Shown here piece after piece: positions 27,895 to 37,184 of a DNA stretch of 64,000 nucleotides (positions are counted from its first letter, which is position 1; each line of letters starts with the position of its first letter). The position numbers and the translations under genes were made by a program. The stretch covers positions 75,874,166 to 75,938,165 of the forward strand of contig CM042017.1 of assembly GCA_023525715.1 (NCBI GenBank), in the 5' to 3' direction. This DNA comes from Cichorium intybus (taxonomy: Eukaryota; Streptophyta; Magnoliopsida; Asterales; Asteraceae). The notes beneath the pieces are model-generated. The model had not been told where the DNA came from. It searched no databases and worked only from the letters and a program-made list of their open reading frames with translations.

Positions 27895-29497
27895 ATCGTC
27901 AATCCGGTGTAACGGATATCGGTTCTTGATAGTGAGCTTGTTCAATTCCCGATAATCAATGTACATACGGAATGATCCATCCTTCTTCTTCACGAACAAG
28001 ACTGGTGCTCCCCAAGGTGAGAATCTCGGGCTGATGAACCCTTTACTTAGCAGTTCGTTTAGTTGGTCGGATAATTCCTGCATTTCTGCTGGGGCTAACC
28101 GGTATGGTGCTTTCGCTACTGGGGTGGCTCCAGGGATCAAATCGATTCTGAATTCGACTTGTCGTGCGGGCGGCACTCCTGGAAGGTCTTCTGGGAATAC
28201 GTCGGGAAAGTCGCAGACTTCAGGAATCTCTTTGATGCTTTTTACTTCTTTTATCTCGTCAACAACGTGGGCTAAGAAGGCATGGTATCTTTTCTGTAGG
28301 TATTTTCGGGCTTTGATGCAAGACACGATTCGGAGGTTGGTACTGGGTTTGTCATCGTAGACGACAAGGGTCTTGTCACCCGGTAGGTGAAGTCGGATTC
28401 CTCGTTCGTAGTACATGATGTCGGCATGATGGGGAATTAGCCAATCCATACCAACAATCACGTCAAAGCTTCCTATTCTGACAGGCATTAAGCTCATTTG
28501 GAAGGAGTGATCGTCTAGAGTAAGTGTACAACCTATGTATATGTTGTTGGTACTTTCTGTTTTTCCATTAGCCATTTCTACCGTAAACGTTTCATTGAGT
28601 GGTTGAGATTTTTGTTTTAGTAGGTTTTTAAACTCGTGGCTTACGAAGCTCCTCTCCGCTCCGCTATCAAATAGTATGTAAGCGTAAGAATTATCGACAA
28701 GGAATGTAGCAGGAACTACGGTGGGGTCCTCTACCGCTTCCGCACGTCCCATAGTTAGTACTTTTCCACTTCTCCCAGCGGTCCGGTTCTTTGGGCAGTC
28801 TCTCTTATAGTGTCCCGTTTCTCCACACCCATAGCAGGCTTGGCTTATTCCTGTGTTTGGGGTCTGGGTGGTTTGCGGAGTAGTGGCCTTGCAGTACTTC
28901 GAGGTGTGCCCTTTCTTGTTACAGTTTGAACAATGCATCTCCCTGCAAGCTCTGTGATGATGGAAATTGCACTTATTGCATTTAGGTAAACTCCCAACAT
29001 TTGGTCTTGCTTGTGTGGTGGTAATGGGGGCAGTAGCGGCATGGACAGTCACTACCTGTTGCTTTTTAGGATTTCCCTGATTCTGTTGGTCCCTTCCCGT
29101 AATCCACGGCTTCTTTCTGTAGTCCTTTCCCTTAGGTCGTTCAGTCTTGGGTGTCATGGTGCCCTGACGGACCCCATGATCAACTTGTCGTTGAGCTAGT
29201 CGTTTGGCGTTGTCGAAGGTAGCGGGGCTTGCGGACTCTACATTCCCCTGAATCTGAGGGGATAGTCCCCAGATATAGCATTCCACTTTCACCGATTCAG
29301 GTGTGACCATTCCCGGAAAAAGGGTTGCTAGGTCGTTGAATAGGTTTGTATAGGTGGTTATATCTGAACCCTTCATGGTGAGATCCCACAGCTCTTGTTC
29401 TAGTTTCTGGATTTCCCCTCTGGGACAGTATTCCTTCATCAGCATGGTTTTTAGCTCCTCCCAACTCATTGAGTTGGCCACTGAGAGTGTTAGGGCC
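27895..29497 (-). pseudogene. Ty3/gypsy gag C-terminus, protease and RT N-terminus
   Basis: This is the minus frame between the two insertions. The gag part has SWEELKTMLMKEYCPRGE; the zinc knuckle is CYGCGETGHYKRDCP; the aspartic protease is LFDSGAERSFVS; the RT start has PYRLAPAEMQELSDQL, LFVKKKDGSFRM and IDYRELNKLTIKNRYPL. The frame is open across this segment. It joins 43099-43499 upstream across the Athila-like insertion (GGGCC duplicated) and 24330 downstream across the solo LTR (AAAAG duplicated). Confidence 0.9.
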
Positions 29498-29748
29498 TGA
29501 CACGCCTAGGTCGTCGTGCGGTCCAAAATAAGAAAATACCTAACACACACTAGTACAGTGGAAGTCAGGGTCGATCCACAAGAGTTACGTGGTCGAGACA
29601 GGTGACAGATTACCAACTGTAGTGTCACTCTACAGTCAGAGGATCTAGTTCCTAACTTTTGCTAAACAATCCCAAAGATCATAAACTAAAACAATTCCAA
29701 ACAAGCATTCATTAAACTAAAGTCCAAATCAACAACTAATCCTAATTG

Positions 29749-30520
29749 TGTTGGATTAAGTGTCTAATCCATGACTAATAATTTGTATTTACCTAATTAA
29801 TAGTAGCAAAGTCCATTTGGGTTGCCCTCATAGCTAGAGGTTTGGTAGAAAGTTTGGTAGAGAGAAAGGTTGATTTATTATATTAATAAATCAACAGAAA
29901 TTAAATATATAGTTTATTAATATATTAAAGTGATAATATATTAATTAGAAACTATAGTAATTAATTAGAAATTAATCTGGAATTAATTGGATTTAATTTG
30001 GTGATTAATTTGATTAATTAAAGGTGCAGGGGCTGAATTGTAATTATTCAATTGTTGAGTAAGTGACAATTTTGGCAGCTGGTGGTTGGCGAAAATATGG
30101 ATAAGATAATCCATGATTTTCAAAAATAAGATTAGGATAAACAAGGTTTTGAATTGTAAGATAAATGTTTATCTTATTTGAATTCAAAAAGGTTTATCTC
30201 TAAAGGCTTATCTGCAACCATTTGGAAAACTATAAATAGGGGTCCTGGGGAACCCTATTCTGCGCCAATTTCTCTCCTCCCTCTCTCTGGATTTCGTCCA
30301 CCTCCTGCTCCCTGGGTGTGATCTCATTTGAGGCAGGACACTTGTGCTGCTTAGCTTGCAAGAAACAACTAAAAGGTTAGTTTTTCTATTTTATTCTTTG
30401 AGTTAATTTTTGTTTTGCCTTTAGGAATTAGTTACATGTTCAAAGTAAGAAAACATAGATCCAATCTAGGTTGCATGTGAACTTAGGGTTTTAGTTCATA
30501 GATTTGCAGAAAACCTTTCA
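29749..30520 (+). repeat. 5' LTR of the hairpin-rich copia-type element
   Basis: TGTTGG...CTTTCA termini. A TATAAATA box lies at 30231-30238 and a pyrimidine-rich segment (CTCTCCTCCCTCTCTCTGG) just after it. It matches 36413-37184 in length and nearly in sequence. Confidence 0.92.
30231..30238 (+). promoter_or_regulatory. LTR TATA box
   Basis: TATAAATA precedes GGGGTCCTGGGG and a CT-rich start region. The same box is in the 3' LTR at 36895-36902. Confidence 0.6.
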
Positions 30521-30521
30521 G

Positions 30522-30533
30522 TGGTATTAGAGC
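30522..30533 (+). promoter_or_regulatory. Primer-binding site (tRNA-iMet type, one change)
   Basis: TGGTATTAGAGC begins one base after the LTR end. The canonical plant copia site is TGGTATCAGAGC. Confidence 0.8.
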
Positions 30534-31390
30534 TTTTGGTTGTTTTCTTGTTGAATTGCTGTAATAGTTTTCCTAAAATTAGGGTTTAAAGCTTATAAAC
30601 CCTAATTATTGCTTGGATCGATTTCTAGGATTAGGGTTTTGGAAACCCTAATCCCCCCCTTTAGTATTTTCGAAAAAGCCTATTAGGGTTTTAGGAGGTT
30701 TTCTATTTTTGGTAACTTTAATTGTTTAATTAAATGGATAACCTTAAACCTAAATTGTTTGATTTAGAAATTTAAGGGTTTAAGATAGGTTTAAAATTAA
30801 TTTGATTAATTTGGTAATACCTATCTACATTTGAATTAATTTAATTAATTGTTAATTAAAAGATAATTCAAAAGATTTAATTAATTTTTTAAATTTGCGA
30901 AAATTAAAGATAAATCTGGAAAAATATTTTAAATGTTTAAAATATTAAGATTTAATTATTTCAATTAATTTTTAATTAAAGGATAATTAAATCGAATTTT
31001 AAAGGTTTAATTTAATTTTAAATTTAATAGTTAAATTGGTAAAATTAAAAGATAAACCTGGAATATTTTAAAGGGTTTTAAAATATATCTTATATATGTT
31101 ATTAAAAGTTAATACTATATGTATAAGATAAAATTGGTCAGTCAATTCAATAGTAGGCCTCATTCACGACGCTGATCTATAAAGTGGGTATAAGGAGGCT
31201 GCCTATAAAATGGCAGTCTAATGGGTGAACACTCTCGCCCACCGCTCGCCTGATCAGTGGAGGGTCGTTAGCCGAACAGTTTTGATAGGACCGCTTAATC
31301 ATTAAAAGTATAATGATCAAAGTACTAGAACCATTTACAAAATCCCAATCTAGTTACTTTAGGAAAAATGTGAATTTGATGCTAATCCAT
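30534..31390 (+). other. AT-rich leader of the copia-type element
   Basis: Repeated TTAATTAAATT and TAGGGTTT words. A hairpin-rich part begins near 31140 (for example GGCTGCC-N8-GGCAGTC at 31188-31212). No ORF. Confidence 0.5.
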
Positions 31391-31405
31391 GAAGTTGCAC
31401 ATTGC

Positions 31406-31470
31406 ACTTTATGAAACGTTGGTGGAGCGTGTGTGGGTTACCGGCACACCAATGGGGGTTCATAAAGAGT
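31406..31470 (+). other. Class-A hairpin 1 (conserved 22-nt loop)
   Basis: Stem ACTTTATGAA/TTCATAAAGAGT outside and TTGGTG/CACCAA inside, enclosing GAGCGTGTGTGG-GTTACCGGCA. Confidence 0.75.
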
Positions 31471-31490
31471 GGCAATGGGTTTCTCAGGTG

Positions 31491-31547
31491 TTATCATTGT
31501 TGATGGAGCGTGCGTGGTTAACCGGCACATCAATTTGAGATGATAAT
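31491..31547 (+). other. Class-A hairpin 2
   Basis: Stem TTATCAT/ATGATAA outside and TTGATG/CATCAA inside, enclosing GAGCGTGCGTGG-TTAACCGGCA. Directly follows hairpin 1. Confidence 0.75.
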
Positions 31548-31592
31548 GGACCCCGAGAGTACCAAGCTAATTTGCATGGTTATTCACACCCG

Positions 31593-31680
31593 GTTTGTGA
31601 TCCTCGGCATCCCAGTCACAAACGGTGGGGCATATCTGAGATTAAACATGCCATTGAACAGTTCAATGAATCTCACAGAT
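31593..31680 (+). other. Two consecutive strong hairpins in the leader
   Basis: First: GTTTGTGA (31593-31600) pairs with TCACAAAC (31616-31623). Second: CATTGAAC-A-GTTCAATG (31652-31668) is extended outward by AGATT/AATCT and ATCTG/CAGAT with small bulges. Confidence 0.7.
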
Positions 31681-32241
31681 CTAGGAATTTCATAAGGCTG
31701 AAATTGATAAATGTTATCTACCTTAATGACCACTGTGTTGTGATTACGGCATCCATCTTCACAGCATAGTTGGGGTATTTTGGGTCCTAACCTTGTTAAA
31801 TAATAAATTGGGTAATTATGTAAAAGGATTAATTAAACTAATAAATTCAAATTTTATATATGTCTGAAGAAAATGTCATTCTCCTCCTTCCCCTCCTTCA
31901 CCCATTTCTGAGGGCATCAGAAAGCGCCTGCTTAATATTGTAAGGCTGACTGGCTTTGACTGTGTGATATGGTTTTGCAATTAGAGAATAGTTCTTAGTT
32001 TTGCTGGGGAACCATATCCGACTGAGTGTCCGCTCCCAAACATGACATCACACAGCAGCTTGTGATGAGCATGACTCCTTGACCATTGAGTCCAAGGAAG
32101 TTCGTTGCCTTATGCTATTGATCATTGACCCCGAGTTCCACAGGGATTTAGAATTCCTGGGGTCAGATAAGTTGGCACAGCTAGTTGAGGAAAGGTTCTG
32201 AGAACTGGTTGAAAAAGGGAACAAACTAGGATCTTCAAAGA

Positions 32242-32392
32242 GCTTGAAGTTTCAAGCATGAAGGAAGTAGCACTAGTTTGCATGTTCCCAAGTTTGAGGG
32301 ATACATAGGCGAACAGTATAAAACTGGTTTCCCTTTGTGATCGGGAGTTAAGCGTTAGCTCGACTCGCTGATCTGTTCATCCAGATGAACAG
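32242..32392 (+). other. Two perfect hairpins
   Basis: GCTTGAA-GT-TTCAAGC (32242-32257) and CTGTTCATC-CA-GATGAACAG (32373-32392). Confidence 0.65.
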
Positions 32393-33039
32393 AAAGGGTA
32401 ATCGGATAAGACAATCGTGGAAATGCATTCAATGTCGACGCTGTATGAGTCGTTCATGGAGAAGCATAGTTCCATTGATGTAGCTGCTTCAGGATTGAGT
32501 CCAGTATTAAGGTGCATCAAGAAATGATCCGGATCGTCTGGACCGATTGTTCGATGTTTCAAACTGGGAATCCATAAGGTGGGACACAGTCACAGAAAGA
32601 TTGGAACAATGCTCCAAAGCCAAACCGTTTGGCAAACTTAGTAATATCTTAAAACTCATAATACCTGATCCTCATTTCCTTGATACAGGATGTGTTTTCT
32701 CACATTTGCTCTGTATGCACGGACTCTGTAGGATGCGGGATGTTGTCGCACAAGAGCATATTCAGATTGGATCTGGAGCTCGTGCAGTTTTTGGAGTTAG
32801 GCTAGATATTTATTCTTGTTATTAGTTTATTGACACACATGACATGGATTCGCATAGTACGTTGTTCTGAGGATAATTCTGGTTTAACAAAATTTTTAAC
32901 ATGATTGTTTTAAATATCCTCGAAATGTTGTGTGAATGTGTTAATGGCATAAATGGTAATAACTTGAATGTTGATACATCCAATGGGATTGGATTTATAA
33001 ATTGTGTTCTTTATGATTGTTAAAGTGAATTTTATAAGA

Positions 33040-33215
33040 ATCACTCCAACCAAAAGTCCAGTTGGACAGGACTTTGGAATCATTTGACTTAGAGTCACAT
33101 GATGAATTAAGTTCTTAATAAAATTAATTGTGGCAAGAAAGGAATCACCCAAAGATCCAATGGATAGGATTTTGGAATCAGTTGACTTGGAGTCAGGTGA
33201 TGATTGCATGTCTTG
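33040..33215 (+). repeat. Diverged tandem repeat with a conserved hairpin in each copy
   Basis: About 110-bp units, sharing GGAATCA-TTGACTT-GAGTCA text. Copy 1 hairpin CCAAA-A-GTCC/GGAC-TTTGG (33050-33077); copy 2 CCAAA-G-ATCC/GGAT-TTTGG (33149-33175). One base pair changes G:C to A:T on both sides while topology and bulge stay. Confidence 0.65.
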
Positions 33216-33370
33216 AACAATATTAACAAAGTCATAAATTTACATGGAGATGTAAAGGTATTAAGATTTTGAGCGACACACATAAGTTACTGTGTATTGC
33301 TCGAATCTTCGAACAGAACACGATTAGTTATGCTTCAAAATATTTGCCAAATAGTTTGACAAATATGGTG

Positions 33371-33417
33371 TCGCTTATCGGAATAAGCGATTGATTGGAA
33401 CCTTGAAGTGTTCAAGG
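33371..33417 (+). other. Two perfect hairpins
   Basis: TCGCTTAT-CGGA-ATAAGCGA (33371-33390) and CCTTGAA-GTG-TTCAAGG (33401-33417). Confidence 0.7.
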
Positions 33418-33815
33418 ATTTCAAAGGAAGTATAAGATCAACAGAACCTGAATGACTACATAGACTGAGAAAATGTTTCACAGTTTATCCTCTTCCAAGA
33501 ACACTAATGGTTATAATGTGTCTTAGGGAAGATGATGGAGCATTGATCGAAATAGTTTTGATCCTCGATGTATAAGATACATTTCTGATTAGTATTTCCA
33601 TTAAATATTCAACCAGTCAGACCGCAAAAACCATATTCCGACCATATCTTAGACTAAGTAGGTTATGTCGACACTATCTGAAATGTTAAGCTGGGATCAT
33701 CCCACTAGTACATAGAAAGTCCAGGGTCATGTAGCATTCGTCCGAATCTCTTGACAAGCCTGAAACTGATCAGCGATGTCGTTTCATTGGCCATCCCGGT
33801 TATCCTTTGAAAGAA

Positions 33816-33966
33816 TAATCCTGAAGGAGTTCAGGGATTAGCCAAGTGAAAGAACCTTTTAGTCACCACTAGGCCTTGACCAGGAATTGGATTCCTGTTA
33901 AACCTGACATACCCTCTCTTCGCTTGACCAGTAGTCACCGTCATAAGGAGTTATGATATGGGTGAC
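33816..33966 (+). other. Hairpin cluster with two class-B (GGAG) loops
   Basis: TAATCCTGAA-GGAG-TTCAGGGATTA (33816-33840, one bulge); CAGGAAT-TGG-ATTCCTG (33881-33897); GTCACC-G-TCATAA-GGAG-TTATGA-TATG-GGTGAC (33934-33966). Confidence 0.7.
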
Positions 33967-34106
33967 ATACCGAGTAGTGGTAAAACACTAAAGATGATAC
34001 AGATAAGTAATCCGACTACTGGAAGCATTGGTGAGCCCGGTTGCTGCCAAATAAGAAAACCTCAGCGCGAGACACAGTCTATGTGACAGTTTGTTTGATT
34101 TTTACA

Positions 34107-34223
34107 ACTGGTCTAGGAACCAGTGGGAGTAATTGAATCATCAAAAGAAGGAAACATAGAAATGTACTTAAAGAACATCTGGTTGATTGAGTGATCACTT
34201 GGAATCAAGCAATTGATTCCGAG
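34107..34223 (+). other. Two perfect hairpins, one with a GCAA tetraloop
   Basis: ACTGGT-CTAGGA-ACCAGT (34107-34124). CTTGGAATCAA-GCAA-TTGATTCCGAG (34198-34223) is an 11-bp stem with one wobble and a GNRA-type loop. Confidence 0.7.
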
Positions 34224-34267
34224 AAGAGCGCTCTCAATAGAAGATGAGAGTCAAGAGGATTCTGCAT

Positions 34268-34340
34268 GGCATAGTGTGAGTCGTTAGTAGAGCGTGTGTG
34301 GTTTACCGGCACACTAATAGGGACTCACATAGAGCATGCC
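34268..34340 (+). other. Class-A hairpin 3
   Basis: Stem GGCAT/ATGCC, GTGAGTC/GACTCAC and TTAGT/ACTAA, enclosing GAGCGTGTGTGG-TTTACCGGCA. Confidence 0.75.
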
Positions 34341-34619
34341 ATTACAAAAGGTACATGGCCCCGGGATTCGTCCCATAGGCATCTCGCAAGAAAGGATATT
34401 TGGATTCTCAAAATAGGCCAAAAGGTTTGGATTTTGTGAATAGCCTGAAAGATTTCCTTTAATATGTCGGAAAGGTTTGAATTTCGGTTTCGCAAAATGT
34501 GCCATAAGTTCTGGATTTTGTGAATAGTCCGAAAGAGTCATATAACGGTGTCAAAGCCAGTGGGAGTATCTGATATCATTGTATGTGGGTTACATACTGA
34601 TTCTAGGAAACGTCTCTTT

Positions 34620-34965
34620 TCATTACAAAGTGTAATGACTTGGTGTTAAGAAACGGTTCGCTATGAAAGACTTTAAGAGATACAACATACTCAGGTGGTT
34701 GTGAGCATCTATTAGATAGATCAGAATTCTGCCAATGTGATCTTGATGAGATTCAAGATGCATAACCCAAGGAAAGGAGTTTCCTGTCATTGCAAAGTGT
34801 AATGAATTGGCATGAAAGAAACAAAGAAGGTGCAGCATATTTACGTAGTTCATAGACATCTATCAGATAGATGAGACTGACAGTATTGACTTAGTCGTTA
34901 AGAATATGATCTTGATGGGATTCAAGATGCATAAGAAAGAGTCCCCGAAAGGAAATGGTTTCCGG
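34620..34965 (+). repeat. ~168-bp diverged tandem repeat keeping three hairpins
   Basis: Copy 1: TCATTACA-AAG-TGTAATGA (34620), ATCTTGA-TGAGAT-TCAAGAT (34740), GGAAA-GGAG-TTTCC (34771). Copy 2: TCATTGCA-AAG-TGTAATGA (34787, wobble), ATCTTGA-TGGGAT-TCAAGAT (34909), GGAAA-TGG-TTTCC (34951). The sequences between the hairpins have diverged much more than the stems. Confidence 0.7.
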
Positions 34966-35192
34966 AAATCATGACACAAGGATTATTGGTAATCTTAGGA
35001 TTTCGAAAGGGCTTGGAATGAGATTACATCAGGTTCCTCGAGCCTCTTGGACAAATCAGAAGTGTTATGAACATATCCTGATGACTTAATGCTTAGAGCA
35101 TTGTAAGTTAGATTCAGGATATTGCCTGGCTGAGAATACTGAATGAATTTTTGAACAGACTTGAAAAACATTGGGAAATGATTAGGGTGAAC

Positions 35193-35214
35193 GATTTGAA
35201 AGGAGTTTCGAATC
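35193..35214 (+). other. Class-B hairpin (GGAG loop)
   Basis: GATTTGAAA-GGAG-TTTCGAATC: 9-bp stem with one wobble. Confidence 0.7.
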
Positions 35215-35264
35215 AGTAATTGGTTACATCAGGACGTGGTGTTGTAGGACTTCGTGGTTGAAGA

Positions 35265-35323
35265 GTTTCGTTGTTTTCTGATGGAGCGCGTATGGTTCAC
35301 CGGCACATCATGATACCTCGAAA
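35265..35323 (+). other. Class-A hairpin 4
   Basis: Stem TTTCG/CGAAA outside (with internal mismatches) and TGATG/CATCA inside, enclosing GAGCGCGTATGG-TTCACCGGCA. Confidence 0.7.
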
Positions 35324-35778
35324 TAGTATTAGGGTGTAGTCATGTAGACTATAGATCCCGAGAACTATGGGTAGTCACAGTACACATCACCGGAATGGAC
35401 TTGTGAGAGAGAATGACGGAATGACAAATTGAGATATCATCGGAAGAGTATCCGATTGGATTATCTGCAATTAAAGTGTATAAGTGTTAGACACTTGGAT
35501 ACATAGAAAGAGTGAAAAGGTCATAATAGACAAAATATAAAAGGGTTTGAAGTAAAATTTTAAAAGAAAAATAAGAAACCGATAATAGTTATGGTAAATC
35601 TGACTTGGTGATTACCTCGTGGAGACTTGGTAATAAGCAGGAGTAGCTGCCAGTCAGATTTCATGTTTCGCTTTTGCATGTTTACTTCCTGAGTAATTGG
35701 ATTACTCAAATATCCACAGTCGCTCATACTCTTAGGGAGTAAGTATGAAGGAAGACTGTCATGAATTGGTTTGTAGAT

Positions 35779-35796
35779 TGTCTAAGGAGTTAGACA
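35779..35796 (+). other. Class-B hairpin (GGAG loop)
   Basis: TGTCTAA-GGAG-TTAGACA, perfect 7-bp stem. Confidence 0.7.
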
Positions 35797-36092
35797 TTGC
35801 AATAAGATTGCTGCAACGTTCATGAGTACTTGGAAATGGAGATTTGAGTATTGGATAAACCCACGCTCAATAGATTGCTTCATGGATTACATCACGAGCA
35901 ATGTTGAGACGATAATATCTTATGGTCTTAAAGTGGAGAGATATGAGTTATAATTTGCAAGGCGGTTGTTCATTGATAGTACGAAAACGCATCGGTAACT
36001 CGGTGTTATAAAACGTGCTGTTGTGAGTGATTTGTCGGGTAAAAGATATAACATATTAGTCAAAGCTTATTCGTCCCATGACCCTGACGGGA

Positions 36093-36106
36093 AACAGATA
36101 TCTGTT
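36093..36106 (+). other. Perfect 14-bp palindrome
   Basis: AACAGATATCTGTT in the 3' part of the internal domain. Confidence 0.6.
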
Positions 36107-36400
36107 GGCCACTCGATGATTTTGAAGTTGACTGAAGTGCTGGCCAGCCAGGACTAAATTGATTCGTTCAATTAGAAGTCTAAAAGTCATAAGCAAAATC
36201 GGAAATCGGGAAACAGTGTCAGATAGAGATTGATCTCAATCCATGTCTCATGTTTGAAAATATCTTGTTGGACGGAGGATCATTTGATCACTTGTCTATG
36301 GACAGAACTGACTAGGTCAGAGTTCGGCAGCAGTTTCTAGGAAGCTACAGTTTGCTGATTAATTAGAGGTTAAATTGGTAATTATAGTCATAGACTTATC

Positions 36401-36412
36401 CAAGTGGGAGAC
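36401..36412 (+). promoter_or_regulatory. Polypurine tract of the copia-type element
   Basis: CAAGTGGGAGAC directly precedes the TGTTGG start of the 3' LTR. The relative at 60466 has the same tract inverted (GTCTCCCACTTGG). Confidence 0.8.
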
Positions 36413-37184
36413 TGTTGGATTAGGTGTCTAAGCCATGACTAATAATTTGTATTTACCTAATTAATAGTAGCAAAGTCCATTTGGGTTGCCCTCATAGCTA
36501 GAGGTTTGGTAGAAAGTTCGGTAGAGAGAAAGGTTGATTTATTATATTAATAAATCAACAGGAATTAAATATATAGTTTATTAATATATTAAAGTGATAA
36601 TATATTAATTAGAAACTATAGTAATTAATTAGAAATTAATCTGGAATTAATTGGATTTAATTTGGTGATTAATTTGATTAATTAAAGGTGCAGGGGCTGA
36701 ATTGTAATTATTCAATTGTTGAGTAAGTGACAATTTTGGCAGCTGGTGGTTGGCGAAAATATGGATAAGATAATCCATGATTTTCGAAAATAAGATTAGG
36801 ATAAACAAGGTTTTGAATTGTAAGATAAATGTTTATCTTATTTGAATTCAAAAAGGTTTATCTCTAAAGGCTTATCTGCAACCATTTGGAAAACTATAAA
36901 TAGGGGTCCTGGGGAACCCTATTCTGCACCAATTTCTCTCCTCCCTCTCTCTGGATTTCGTCCACCTCCTGCTCCCTGGGTGTGATCTCATTTGAGGCAG
37001 GACACTTGTGCTGCTTAGCTTGCAAGAAACAACTAAAAGGTTAGTTTTTCTATTTTATTCTTTGAGTTAATTTTTGTTTTGCCTTTAGGAATTAGTTACA
37101 TGTTCAAAGTAAGAAAACATAGATCCAATCTAGGTTGCATGTGAACTTAGGGTTTTAGTTCATAGATTTGCAGAAAACCTTTCA
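36413..37184 (+). repeat. 3' LTR of the hairpin-rich copia-type element
   Basis: 772 bp, collinear with 29749-30520; TATAAATA at 36895-36902. Confidence 0.92.

Larger units (their letters stand above)
29749..37184 (+). mobile_element. Non-coding copia-type LTR element (LARD-like), hairpin-rich
   Basis: Exact target duplication AATTG at 29744-29748 and 37185-37189. LTRs 29749-30520 and 36413-37184 are both 772 bp and differ at about six positions by eye, so insertion is recent. Primer-binding site TGGTATTAGAGC at 30522 and polypurine CAAGTGGGAGAC before the 3' LTR are of the copia type. The 5.9-kb interior has no ORF above about 100 codons and no gag or pol similarity in any frame, so proteins must come from a partner element. 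The interior is unusually dense in perfect short hairpins. A truncated relative lies at 59518-60745 on the minus strand. Confidence 0.85.

Noticed and set aside
31406..31547. Class-A hairpins as tRNA, CRISPR repeats or short TIR transposons
   Set aside because: No cloverleaf, no spacers of regular size, and the arms are inverted and unrelated between copies, unlike fixed TIRs or direct target duplications.
35277..35323. CTGATGG ... CGAAA around class-A hairpin 4, resembling a hammerhead ribozyme core
   Set aside because: The other three copies lack these positions and the CUGANGA box is not matched, so not a ribozyme.
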